In this document: in pieces, positions 22,007-29,415 of the stretch
How the letters are laid out: each line of letters starts with the position of its first letter
How positions within the stretch are numbered: the stretch's first letter is position 1
Assembly (NCBI GenBank): GCA_034189655.1
Contig: JAXHUE010000019.1
Coordinates: 1 to 37,125 of the forward strand
Direction: 5' to 3'
DNA length: 37,125 nt
Source of the DNA: JAXHUE01 sp034189655
GTDB taxonomy: Bacteria > Chloroflexota > Dehalococcoidia > E44-bin15
The notes under the pieces: model-generated
Told to the model about the DNA's origin: nothing
Seen by the model: only the letters and a program-made list of their open reading frames with translations
The model's database searches: none
Made by a program: the position numbers and the translations under genes

Positions 22007-23181
22007 CCGGGAGAGAGCGAGACGATATAGACCTCGAGGCCTTCTCCTACCAGGCCGAGGAGCGCCCCTACCAGGAGGACCCCTCCCGGCTCGCCGAAGC
22101 GGACAGGGCCCGCATGACAGAGGCCGGCATCATGCTCGGCGACGGATCGGGGCGCTCCGGCACCTTCATCCAGATGGACCACTCCGTCGTCCACTGCAAC
22201 GTGGTGCAGGACGGGCTCGAGGTGATGAGCAGCACCGAGGCCCTGGAGCGGCACCCCTGGCTCTCCGACTACTGGTGGCGGGCGGTCGACCCCTCCGCCG
22301 ACAGGTTCACCGCCCAGGCCCAGGCGCACCAGCACCACGGCTACTTCATCAGGGCGCTCCCCGGGAAGAAGGTCATTCACCCCACCCAGGCCTGCCTGTA
22401 CCTGTCACAGCCCGGCCTCTCCCAGAACGTGCACAACGTGGTCATCGCCGAGGAGGGCTCCGAGCTCCACATCATCACCGGGTGCACCACGTCGCCCGAC
22501 GCGTATGCCGGGCTGCACATCGGCATATCCGAGTTTTATGTCAAGAGAGGGGCCAGGCTCACCTTTACCATGATACACAACTTCGCCCCGGAGGTGGAGG
22601 TGCGCCCCCGCACCGGCATCGTCGTCGAAGAGGGGGGCATCTTCTTGAGCAACTACGTGTGCATGAAGCCGGTGCACTCGCTGCAGATGTACCCCACGGC
22701 GCGCTGCGTGGGCCCCGGCGCCATCGTGCGCTTCAACAGCGTCCTGGTGGCCACGCCCGGCTCCAGCCTGGACGTAGGCTCCAGGGCGATACTGGCCGCG
22801 AGCGGTACGCGGGCCGAGATCATCTCCCGCGCCGTCACCGTGGGCGGGGACATCGTCGCCAGGGGGCACCTGGTGGGCCAGGTGGCCGGGGCCAAGGGAC
22901 ACCTGGAGTGCCGCGGCCTCATCCTGTCCCCTGAGGGCACCATCCATGCCATCCCTGAGCTCGATGCCACCGTCGCCGATGTAGAGCTCTCCCACGAGGC
23001 CGCGGTGGGCAAGATCGCCGAGGAAGAGGTGGAGTACCTGATGGCCCGGGGCTTAAGCCGCGACGAGGCGGTAGCCGCCATCGTCCGCGGGTTCTTGAGG
23101 GTCGACATCGAGGGCCTGCCCTCACAGCTCGAGGAAGAGCTCAGGCGCGCCGTGGAGATGAGCGAGCGCGACCTGCTCTAG
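21994..23181 (+). CDS. SufB/SufD-like Fe-S scaffold protein of a minimal SufBC system
   Basis: A 395-residue SufB/SufD-family protein forming the right-handed beta-helix scaffold with SufC. Recognisable blocks are YLSQPGLSQNVHNVVIAEEGSE, the KRGARLTFTMIHNFAPEVEVRPRT region, and the ECRGLILSPEGTIHAIPEL core strands; the tail VEYLMARGLSRDEAVAAIVRGFL is the common SufB C-terminus. It is shorter than E. coli SufB (495) and stands alone with SufC, the archaeal-type two-gene layout (SMS-like). GTG 21994 has AGAGG 8 bases upstream; ATG 22003 overlaps the sufC stop (ATGA) and is an equal choice. A single protein would have to serve as both SufB and SufD, as homodimer. Confidence 0.88.
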   Translation: MSEMTGRERDDIDLEAFSYQAEERPYQEDPSRLAEADRARMTEAGIMLGDGSGRSGTFIQMDHSVVHCNVVQDGLEVMSSTEALERHPWLSDYWWRAVDPSADRFTAQAQAHQHHGYFIRALPGKKVIHPTQACLYLSQPGLSQNVHNVVIAEEGSELHIITGCTTSPDAYAGLHIGISEFYVKRGARLTFTMIHNFAPEVEVRPRTGIVVEEGGIFLSNYVCMKPVHSLQMYPTARCVGPGAIVRFNSVLVATPGSSLDVGSRAILAASGTRAEIISRAVTVGGDIVARGHLVGQVAGAKGHLECRGLILSPEGTIHAIPELDATVADVELSHEAAVGKIAEEEVEYLMARGLSRDEAVAAIVRGFLRVDIEGLPSQLEEELRRAVEMSERDLL

Positions 23182-23196
23182 CCCAGCGGGACGGCC

Positions 23197-23817
23197 CTAG
23201 CCCTGGGCCAGCCGCTGCCCCGCGGCGAAGGCGTCGGCGAGCGCCGTGGGGTGCTGCCTGATCTCCCCCTTGCCGTCGATGCCGCGGAAGAAGAGCTCCT
23301 CCCCGTAGCTGAACTCCAGCGTCTGGAAGAATATCTTTATCGTGGCCATGGCCGGCCGGAACAGGTTCTCGCCGCGGGTGCCGCCCACGGAGACGAAGAG
23401 CCCCCTCCTCTCCCCTCCCCTGCTGGTGGCGACAGGCAGGTTGAGCACGTGCTTCATCACCCACAGCGCCTGGCAGCGGTCGATCATGGCCTTGGTCTGG
23501 GCGGTGAGCCCCATGAAGAATATGGGGGAGGCGATGGCGATGCGGTCGGCGCGGCGCAGCTCGGTGTGGACCCACTGCATGTCGTCGTCGACGACGCACC
23601 GGCCCTTCTTCCTCACGCAGCCATCGCAGTGGCGGCAGGGGGCGATGCACAGGTCGCGGAGGAACACGGTCTTCACCTCCGCGCCCGCGCTCTCCGCCCC
23701 GCGCACCACCTGTCGCAGCAGCAGGTCAGTATTACCGTTACGCCGCGGGCTGCCCGCCACGGCGAGCACCGCGGGCCTCTCGTCGCCCCCTGCGTCGTGA
23801 GCCAACGTCACCTCCAT
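23197..23817 (-). CDS. NADPH-dependent FMN reductase / iron-sulfur flavoprotein family
   Basis: A 206-residue flavodoxin-fold protein. The FMN-phosphate loop is AGSPRRNGNTDLLL near residue 20, typical of the NADPH-dependent FMN reductase family. A Cys-rich insert (CIAPCRHCDGC...GRCVVDDDM) follows the pattern of iron-sulfur flavoproteins (Isf), which may hold a 4Fe-4S cluster. The IASPIFFMGLTAQTKAMIDR stretch is the second flavin loop. ATG 23817 is used because the divergent promoter lies just upstream; a TTG at 23856 falls inside the promoter. It ends 15 bases from the SufB-like stop, tail to tail. It probably passes electrons in anaerobic redox defence; the partner is unknown. Confidence 0.8.
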   Translation of the reverse strand: MEVTLAHDAGGDERPAVLAVAGSPRRNGNTDLLLRQVVRGAESAGAEVKTVFLRDLCIAPCRHCDGCVRKKGRCVVDDDMQWVHTELRRADRIAIASPIFFMGLTAQTKAMIDRCQALWVMKHVLNLPVATSRGGERRGLFVSVGGTRGENLFRPAMATIKIFFQTLEFSYGEELFFRGIDGKGEIRQHPTALADAFAAGQRLAQG

Positions 23818-23834
23818 CTCATAGCGCCGGGCAT

Positions 23835-23863
23835 TTGACCAATCCCCTCCCAGCAATTATACT
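23835..23863 (+). promoter_or_regulatory. Strong sigma70 promoter of the ROK kinase gene
   Basis: TTGACC (23835-23840), a 17-base spacer and TATACT (23858-23863): five of six consensus bases in each box. Transcription would start near 23870, about 27 bases before ATG 23897. It overlaps the minus-strand promoter at 23856-23884. Confidence 0.65.
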
Positions 23864-23884
23864 ATACTATCCAGCGTGTCCCAA
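23856..23884 (-). promoter_or_regulatory. Promoter of the flavoprotein gene
   Basis: On the minus strand TTGGGA (23884-23879), a 17-base spacer and a perfect TATAAT (23861-23856). Its -10 shares bases with the -10 of the plus-strand ROK promoter, so RNA polymerase could occupy only one at a time. Confidence 0.55.
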
Positions 23885-23896
23885 GGAGTCACTGGT

Positions 23897-24886
23897 ATGC
23901 ACACCAGGCAGGCACCGGATCAGCGCATCGTAGGGGTCGACCTCGGCGGCACCAAGATCTTCTCCATACTCGCCGACCCCGCAGGCACCGTCTTGAGCCA
24001 GGATCTCCGGGACACACAGGCGTCCCAGGGGCCCCAGGAGGTGATCAGGCACATACTGGAGTCCATCAGGCAGGTATCGGACGGGACCGAGATAGCGGGC
24101 ATCGGCATCGGCGCCGCCGGTGCCTGCGAGGCCATAAGCGGCACCATCACCTCGTCGCCCAACCTCCCCGGGTGGAGCTACGTCCCTTTAAAGGAGATCG
24201 TCGAGCGGGAGCTCGGCACCCCCACCTACGTGGACAACGACGCCAACGTGGCCGCGCTCGGCGAGCACCGCTTCGGGGCGGCGAAGGGCGTCGACCACTT
24301 CATCCTGCTCACGGTGGGCACCGGTATCGGCGGCGGCATCGTGATAAACGGCGAGCTCTACCGCGGGGCGTCGGGCGCCGCCGGCGAGGTGGGGCACATG
24401 ACCATCGACGACAACGGGCAGCGGTGCAACTGCGGGAACATCGGCTGCTGGGAGACGCTGGCATCGGGCAGCGCCCTGGCCCGCGAGGCGGTGCGCCTCA
24501 TCGAGGCCGGCGCCGAGACCACCATCCTCGACTTCACCGCGGGAAACAGGGACCGGGTGAGCGCCCAGACGGTGTACCTCGCCGCCCAGGGGGGCGACAG
24601 GCTGGCCCACGAGCTCATCGCCCGCACCGGCTACTACCTGGGGGTGGGCCTGGTCAACCTGATCAACATCTTCAACCCCCAGCTCATCCTGATAGGTGGT
24701 GGGCTGTGCCGCATGGGGCAGCTCATCATGGAGCCAGCCATCCGCGTGGTCAGGGAGCGCGCCTTCGACCTCCCGGCGAGGGCAGTCCGCATCGAGCTGG
24801 GAGGGCTGGGCATAGACGCCGGCGCCTTCGGGGCGATAGCGCTGGTGCTCAAAGAGAGCGCGCGCGCCTCGTACAGCGAGCGGTAG
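23897..24886 (+). CDS. ROK family sugar kinase (glucokinase-like)
   Basis: A 329-residue ROK (repressor, ORF, kinase) protein of the kinase type. It has the phosphate-1 loop VDLGGTK (14-20), the catalytic Asp in VDNDANVAALGEH, the GTGIGGGIVINGELYRG block, and the ROK zinc-site pattern GHMTIDDNG...CNCGNIGCWE. There is no N-terminal helix-turn-helix, so it is an enzyme, not a repressor. Likely action is ATP-dependent phosphorylation of glucose or a similar hexose in the cytoplasm. AAGGAG lies 9 bases before ATG 23897. Its stop is two bases from the racemase-like stop on the other strand, and no sugar genes surround it, so the substrate is open. Confidence 0.88.
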   Translation: MHTRQAPDQRIVGVDLGGTKIFSILADPAGTVLSQDLRDTQASQGPQEVIRHILESIRQVSDGTEIAGIGIGAAGACEAISGTITSSPNLPGWSYVPLKEIVERELGTPTYVDNDANVAALGEHRFGAAKGVDHFILLTVGTGIGGGIVINGELYRGASGAAGEVGHMTIDDNGQRCNCGNIGCWETLASGSALAREAVRLIEAGAETTILDFTAGNRDRVSAQTVYLAAQGGDRLAHELIARTGYYLGVGLVNLINIFNPQLILIGGGLCRMGQLIMEPAIRVVRERAFDLPARAVRIELGGLGIDAGAFGAIALVLKESARASYSER

Positions 24887-24888
24887 CG

Positions 24889-26076
24889 CTACCCGATGGC
24901 CCCCTGCGCCTTAAGCTCCTCTCTCTGCTGCCTGCTGTAGCCGGCCTCGGCGAGCACCTCGTCGGTATGCTCCCCGAGCAGGGGGCCGAAGCGCCTGAAG
25001 GTGCCCGGCGTATCAGAGAGCTTCTGCGATATCCCGGCCTGCCTCACCGTGCCCAGCGTGGGGTGATCCAGCTCCACTATCATGCGCCTGTGCTTTAGCT
25101 GCGGGTCGCCGTGGAGCTCGTCGATGCCGTAGACCTTGCCCACGCATATGTCCCACTGCGAGAGGTAGTCGAACCACTCGTCGCGCGTCTTCGTGGCGAA
25201 TATCTCGGTGAAGTCGGCGAACATCTTCTCGCGCGCCTCACCCGCCGCGTGCTGGTGGGGGATGAGGTCCTCCCGCCCCAGGGCACGGCACAGGTTCTCC
25301 CAGAACCACGGCTCCAGCGAGCCGATGGACAGATACTTGCCGTCCTTGGCCTTGTAGGTGCCGTAGAAGGGAAGGGCCCCGGTGAGCATATCGTTGCCCC
25401 GCTCCGGGACCTGGCCGCTGGCGAAATAGCCCATCAGGCTGTGCGCCATGAGGGAGACCACTCCGTCGGCCATGCCGATGTCGACGTGCTGGCCGCGGCC
25501 GGTATGCCCCCTGGCGATCAGCGCCGCCAGGATGCCGATGGCGGCGTTCATGCCCCCCGCGGCGTAGTCGGCCACCAGGTTCGACGGGATGGTAGGCCGT
25601 CCCCCCGGCGGCCCCATGATGCCCAGCGCACCGCCGATGGAGATGTAGTTGATGTCGTGGCCCACCATGTTGCTGTAGGGCCCGTCCTGGCCAAAGCCGG
25701 TGATGGAGCAGTAGACGATGCCCGGGTTTATGCCTTTAAGCGTATCGTAGTCCACGGCGAGGCGCTTCACCACGCCGGGGCGGAAGCCCTCCACCACCAC
25801 ATCGGCCCCCTCCACCAGCTTGTAGAGCACCTGGCGCGCCGCCTCCACCTTCAGGTTAAGCATGATGCTGCGCTTATTGCGCTCCAGGGCGTTGAAGGCG
25901 GTCCCTTTCTCCTCCTCCATGCCCATCATTGCCATGCCCGCCAGTCGCCCCTCCCGTGGGCCCTCCACCTTTATCACGTCGGCCCCCAGGTCGCCCAGGA
26001 TCATGGTGCAGAACGGGCCCGGGGCCAGACGAGAGAGGTCCAGCACCCGGATCCCCTCCAGTGCCATCGCGGCCAT
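24889..26076 (-). CDS. Alpha-methylacyl-CoA racemase-like class III CoA-transferase family protein
   Basis: A 395-residue CaiB/BaiF-family protein. It carries the catalytic residues of alpha-methylacyl-CoA racemase: H140 (GHDINY), D170 (LVADYAAGG) and E255 (GSLEPWFW). Their spacing is that recalled for the Mycobacterium tuberculosis racemase (H126, D156, E241), a constant offset of 14. The glycine-rich GGALGIMGPPGGRP insert also matches racemases. The reaction would be exchange of R and S forms of 2-methylacyl-CoA, needed before beta-oxidation of branched acyl chains. CAGGAGGTAGGT precedes the ATG. It is divergent from the ferredoxin gene by about 230 bases. D141 sits next to H140, the place of the transferase nucleophile, so transferase action cannot be fully excluded. 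Confidence 0.85.
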   Translation of the reverse strand: MAAMALEGIRVLDLSRLAPGPFCTMILGDLGADVIKVEGPREGRLAGMAMMGMEEEKGTAFNALERNKRSIMLNLKVEAARQVLYKLVEGADVVVEGFRPGVVKRLAVDYDTLKGINPGIVYCSITGFGQDGPYSNMVGHDINYISIGGALGIMGPPGGRPTIPSNLVADYAAGGMNAAIGILAALIARGHTGRGQHVDIGMADGVVSLMAHSLMGYFASGQVPERGNDMLTGALPFYGTYKAKDGKYLSIGSLEPWFWENLCRALGREDLIPHQHAAGEAREKMFADFTEIFATKTRDEWFDYLSQWDICVGKVYGIDELHGDPQLKHRRMIVELDHPTLGTVRQAGISQKLSDTPGTFRRFGPLLGEHTDEVLAEAGYSRQQREELKAQGAIG

Positions 26077-26217
26077 ACCTACCTCCTGTAAAGATATCTC
26101 CCTCTACCAATCCGTTGCGCGTGCCTTATTCGCCACCAATGTTACTGGCAACCTCTGGCCGCTGTCAACAACGCCTGGGCGGCACCGCGACCAGGCCCCG
26201 CGGGGGGGGCGGCGATA

Positions 26218-26246
26218 TTGACGGGAGGCATGGGATGTGCTAGATT
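26218..26246 (+). promoter_or_regulatory. Promoter of the ferredoxin gene
   Basis: TTGACG (26218-26223), a 17-base spacer and TAGATT (26241-26246). The transcript would have a leader of about 50 bases to ATG 26306. The preceding CCCCGCGGGGGGGGCGG stretch is a G-run that could stall polymerases. Confidence 0.5.
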
Positions 26247-26305
26247 TAACCATCTTCTCCAGTCCAGTCCGAGCATGCACACGCCATTCGATCAGGAGGA
26301 AGAGT

Positions 26306-26536
26306 ATGGCCAGAGGCGAGATAGTCATTGATGAGATGCTGTGCAAGGGATGCGGCTACTGCGTGAAGTTCTGCAACCGAGGATGTATCGAGATAACCGG
26401 CGATAAGTTCACCCCCCAGGGCTTCCTGTTACCCAGCTTCGTAAACCAGGAGAACTGCAACGCCTGCGCCGTCTGTGGCTGGATGTGCCCCGACTTCGCC
26501 ATAGAGGTATACAAGTTCGTAGAAGAGAAAGTGTAG
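26306..26536 (+). CDS. 2[4Fe-4S] ferredoxin (2-oxoacid oxidoreductase delta-subunit type)
   Basis: A 76-residue ferredoxin with C13-x2-C16-x2-C19-x3-C23 and C51-x2-C54-x2-C57-x3-C61. The first motif ends in C-N rather than C-P, and the sequence between the motifs is long (about 27 residues), the layout of delta subunits of 2-oxoacid:ferredoxin oxidoreductases. The alpha, beta and gamma subunits are absent here. AGGAGGAAGAGT precedes the ATG. It lies upstream of two 2-hydroxyacyl-CoA dehydratase-family genes, where a low-potential ferredoxin would serve as electron donor to the activator/dehydratase pair (or to a benzoyl-CoA reductase). The 295-base gap with hairpins leaves co-transcription uncertain. 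Confidence 0.85.
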   Translation: MARGEIVIDEMLCKGCGYCVKFCNRGCIEITGDKFTPQGFLLPSFVNQENCNACAVCGWMCPDFAIEVYKFVEEKV

Positions 26537-26644
26537 CGGGTGCAACCACAGTGAACGGACGGCAAGGCCACACCTCTCGCTGCCCAACTCGAACCCTGTA
26601 CCTGGTATCGCAGTGGCCGTGCCGTCGGCCGTCACCACCCCTCG

Positions 26645-26775
26645 CTCCGCACGGAGTGCCCGGTTCCCATCACCAACGTCGCCAGTCACCCAATGGGTGA
26701 CCTGCGCGCCCACCATTCCCACGACACACCTTTACACACAGCGCCGACCCCGCCGCAGAGGGCGGCACCGGGGTC
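26645..26775 (+). repeat. Hairpin cluster between the ferredoxin and dehydratase genes
   Basis: Three hairpins lie in the 295-base gap. CTCCG-CA-CGGAG is at about 26645-26656. GTCACCC (26685-26691) faces GGGTGAC (26695-26701) across AAT. GACCCC-GCCGC (26746-26756) faces GCGGC (26762-26766), then a 3-base bulge, then GGGGTC (26770-26775). None has a T-tract. They may end the ferredoxin transcript partly, protect RNA ends or set expression ratios. The rest of the gap shows no gene. Confidence 0.4.
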
Positions 26776-26831
26776 TACCTATATCGTTGCCAACGCTCAC
26801 CTGCTGGAGAGACAGAACAGAGGAGTGTGAT

Positions 26832-27998
26832 ATGCACACAGGCGTGACTACCAGGAAAGGCCTGGACCAGGTCAGGGAGCTCAACGAGCACCGTGCGGAG
26901 AGGGCAGAGGAGCTGCGCTACCAGGGCAAGAAGGTGGTCGGCTACTTCTGCGCCTATGCCCCGGCCGAGCTGATGACGGCGGCCGGCGTCGTCCCCTTCC
27001 GCATCACCGGCGACGTGAGGGAGCCCATCACCCAGGCCGATGCCTACCTGGAGACCATCATGTGCCCCTTCATCCGCAGTTGCTTCGACATGGCCATAAA
27101 GGGGCGGTACGATTTCCTCGATGGCCTGGTGGTGCCCCACAGCTGCGACACCGTGGAGCGGATATACACCATCTGGCAGTACAACCGCAGGCCAGAGTAC
27201 TCCCACTTCATCAACGTCCCCCACATCATCAGGAACCCGGCATCCCACAGGTTCTTCAAGGCAGAGCTGGGCCAGTTCCAGAAGAGCCTGGAGAGATACA
27301 CCGGCACCCAGATATCGGCCGCCGCCCTGCGGGAGGCGGTGGCGCTCCACAACGAGAACCGCACCCTGCTGAGGGAGCTCTCCCGGCTGCGCCGGGAGGA
27401 CCCGCCGCTCCTCACCGGCACCGAGATGCTCCAGGTGCTGATCGCGGGGATGACCATCCCCGCCGACGAGTACCGTGGGCTGCTCAAAGACGTCATCGCA
27501 GAGGTCCGCGGGAGGGCAGAGCGACCGCCCACGCGGGCGGCCCGGGTGCTGGTCTACGGGGCCGAGCTGGACGATGCCTCCTTCATCGAGCTCATCGAGG
27601 GGTCCGGGGCCAACGTGGTCATCGACGACCTGTGCGTGGGCACCAGGAACTACTGGGACGACATAGCGCCCACCGACGACCCCTTGGACGGCATCACCTC
27701 ATACTACCTGGAGGCGATCAGGTGCCCCCGCACCTACCGGGACACGCCTGGGAGCCACGAGGCCGACCTCGAGTCCCGGTACCGCTACCTCATGGACTTC
27801 ATCGATGAGTTCAAAGTAAACGGCGTGATATCGTACGTGTTCCGGTTCTGCGATACCCACGAGTTCGACCTCCCCGAGGTGAGGGACTACCTGGAGTCCC
27901 AGGGCGTCCCCTTCCTCCACCTGGAGGAGGACTACGACATAGCGGCCGCCGGCCGCCTAAAGACCAGGATCCAGGCATTCCTGGAGATGATCGGCTAG
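26832..27998 (+). CDS. 2-hydroxyacyl-CoA dehydratase family subunit (HgdB/BcrC-like)
   Basis: A 388-residue protein of the 2-hydroxyglutaryl-CoA dehydratase D-component family. Family marks are KKVVGYFCAYAPAELMTAAG, then C78 in IMCPFIRSC, C105 in PHSCDTVERIY and C340 in RFCDTHEFDLP; these Cys positions fit ligands of the 4Fe-4S cluster at the active site. The enzymes remove water from (R)-2-hydroxyacyl-CoA by a ketyl radical route, or reduce aromatic rings in the benzoyl-CoA reductase branch. Its size is near BcrC and HgdB. ATG 26832 has AGGAG 6 bases upstream; an open frame extends further up but lacks family similarity. The larger subunit follows 12 bases later. Confidence 0.88.
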   Translation: MHTGVTTRKGLDQVRELNEHRAERAEELRYQGKKVVGYFCAYAPAELMTAAGVVPFRITGDVREPITQADAYLETIMCPFIRSCFDMAIKGRYDFLDGLVVPHSCDTVERIYTIWQYNRRPEYSHFINVPHIIRNPASHRFFKAELGQFQKSLERYTGTQISAAALREAVALHNENRTLLRELSRLRREDPPLLTGTEMLQVLIAGMTIPADEYRGLLKDVIAEVRGRAERPPTRAARVLVYGAELDDASFIELIEGSGANVVIDDLCVGTRNYWDDIAPTDDPLDGITSYYLEAIRCPRTYRDTPGSHEADLESRYRYLMDFIDEFKVNGVISYVFRFCDTHEFDLPEVRDYLESQGVPFLHLEEDYDIAAAGRLKTRIQAFLEMIG

Positions 27999-28010
27999 AA
28001 GGAGAGAGCA

Positions 28011-29348
28011 ATGGCAGAGAAGCGGGCAGAAGAGAGCATATTCCGAAAGAGGGGCAAGGAGATACGCTCCACCAAGACGGCCAACGAGGCCTCGGAGCTG
28101 GTGGCGAAGATGTACATGCGCGGCATCGAGTCCGCCCTCGCCGGCAGGCCCATCTCCTGGGTGATGGTGGGGTGCGTGGCCGAGGTGCCCCTCCTGGCCA
28201 TGGATATCACGCCGATATACACCGAGAACTACGCCACCGTGTGCGCCTCTCGCGGCGCGGCCGAGCCATTCCTGGAGATCGCAGAGGGGGAAGGATTCTC
28301 CAACCTCATCTGTGGCTACGCCCGCACCGGGCTGGGCTACGCCCACAGGATGGTGGACCTGGGGGGAGAGGTGCCCCCTGAGGCACCGCTGGGCGGCATG
28401 GCCAAGCCCGACATGCTCATCGGGTGCAGCACCATATGCGACCCCCGCTACAAGTGGTACCAGTCGCTGGGCCGCTACATGAACACCCCGTACTACACCT
28501 TCGACGTGCTGTGGCCCCCCATAGACGCCGATATCGAGGCCGTGAAGGGGTACTACGTCGAGTACCTCCTGGACGGGATAAGGGGGCTCGTCTCCTTCCT
28601 AGAGGAGGTGACCGGCAAGAAGATGGACATGGAGAGGCTGGCCCAGATCCAGGCCACCGCCGAAAAGACACGAGAGGTGTGGTGGCAGGTCCACGAGCTG
28701 CGCAAGGCCGTCCCGGCACCCATGCCGGCGCAGGACATGCTCAACTGCATCGTCCCCGGGCTCTTCATGCCCGGCGAGCAGGAGGCCCTGGACTTCTACC
28801 GCAAGCTGTACGACGAGGTGAAGCACCGGGTGGACAACAAGATAGGGGTGATCCCCGACGAGAAGTACCGCCTGCTGTGGAGCGGCGGCCTTCCACCGTG
28901 GCACGCCATGGGGATGTACAAGTACTTCGAGACACTGGGCGCCGTCTTCGTCACCGAGATGGCGTACAACCTGGGCGAGCCGCCCCAGATACCGGACTCG
29001 GTCACCGACCCCACAGAGCGCATGGCCCTGAGCTGGTACGATAGCATCACCAACTACTACGAGAGGGCGCTGGAGGGGTGCGGCGACCCCCAGACGCAGC
29101 GCATACTCGACTTCATCGAGGACTACCAGATAGACGGCATGGTGATGCACGGGAGCGTCTCCTGCCGCGCCACTACCATAGGCCAGATCAACCAGAAGAA
29201 CATGGTGCAGGAGCACGTCAAGGTGCCCACACTGGTGATAGAGAGCGACATCATCGATGCCCGCGACTTCTCAGAGGCCCAGACCAAGGCCCAGATCGAT
29301 GCCTTCATAGATACCGTGGCCTCGTACAAGGAGAGCAAGAGACGATAG
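28011..29348 (+). CDS. 2-hydroxyacyl-CoA dehydratase family subunit (HgdA/BcrB-like)
   Basis: A 445-residue partner of the preceding gene, same superfamily. It has the WVMVGCVAEVPLLAMDITPIYTE opening, Cys at 78, 101, 139 (GCSTICDPR) and 143, and C385 in HGSVSCRATTIGQ, with the tail TLVIESDIIDARDFSEAQTK typical of BcrB/HgdA-type subunits. Together the two would form a heterodimer with a cluster in each subunit. GGAGAG before ATG 28011 and the 12-base gap make co-transcription nearly certain. The ATP-dependent activator (HgdC, FldI, HadI or BcrA/D), which is required by all known members, is not in the window. The neighbours (2-hydroxyacid dehydrogenase, CoA-transferase) favour dehydration over aromatic reduction. 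Confidence 0.87.
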   Translation: MAEKRAEESIFRKRGKEIRSTKTANEASELVAKMYMRGIESALAGRPISWVMVGCVAEVPLLAMDITPIYTENYATVCASRGAAEPFLEIAEGEGFSNLICGYARTGLGYAHRMVDLGGEVPPEAPLGGMAKPDMLIGCSTICDPRYKWYQSLGRYMNTPYYTFDVLWPPIDADIEAVKGYYVEYLLDGIRGLVSFLEEVTGKKMDMERLAQIQATAEKTREVWWQVHELRKAVPAPMPAQDMLNCIVPGLFMPGEQEALDFYRKLYDEVKHRVDNKIGVIPDEKYRLLWSGGLPPWHAMGMYKYFETLGAVFVTEMAYNLGEPPQIPDSVTDPTERMALSWYDSITNYYERALEGCGDPQTQRILDFIEDYQIDGMVMHGSVSCRATTIGQINQKNMVQEHVKVPTLVIESDIIDARDFSEAQTKAQIDAFIDTVASYKESKRR

Positions 29349-29415
29349 CAGCGGCTATGTGCCCATAGAGACGCTCGATATCCCGCGCTTAAACCAGGAG
29401 GAAAGGAGACAACCC

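Noticed and set aside
23897..24886. ROK protein as the missing activator of the dehydratase (both are ASKHA-fold).
   Set aside because: It has ROK zinc-site and sugar-kinase motifs and no Cys pattern for the bridging 4Fe-4S cluster of HgdC-type activators.
26613..26831. Possible 73-residue N-terminal extension of the HgdB/BcrC-like protein.
   Set aside because: No family similarity, Pro/Arg/Thr-rich, contains the hairpins; ATG 26832 has its own ribosome site.
26537..26831. tRNA or riboswitch in the longest gene-free gap.
   Set aside because: No cloverleaf, T-loop GTTCGA motif or known riboswitch core; only simple hairpins.
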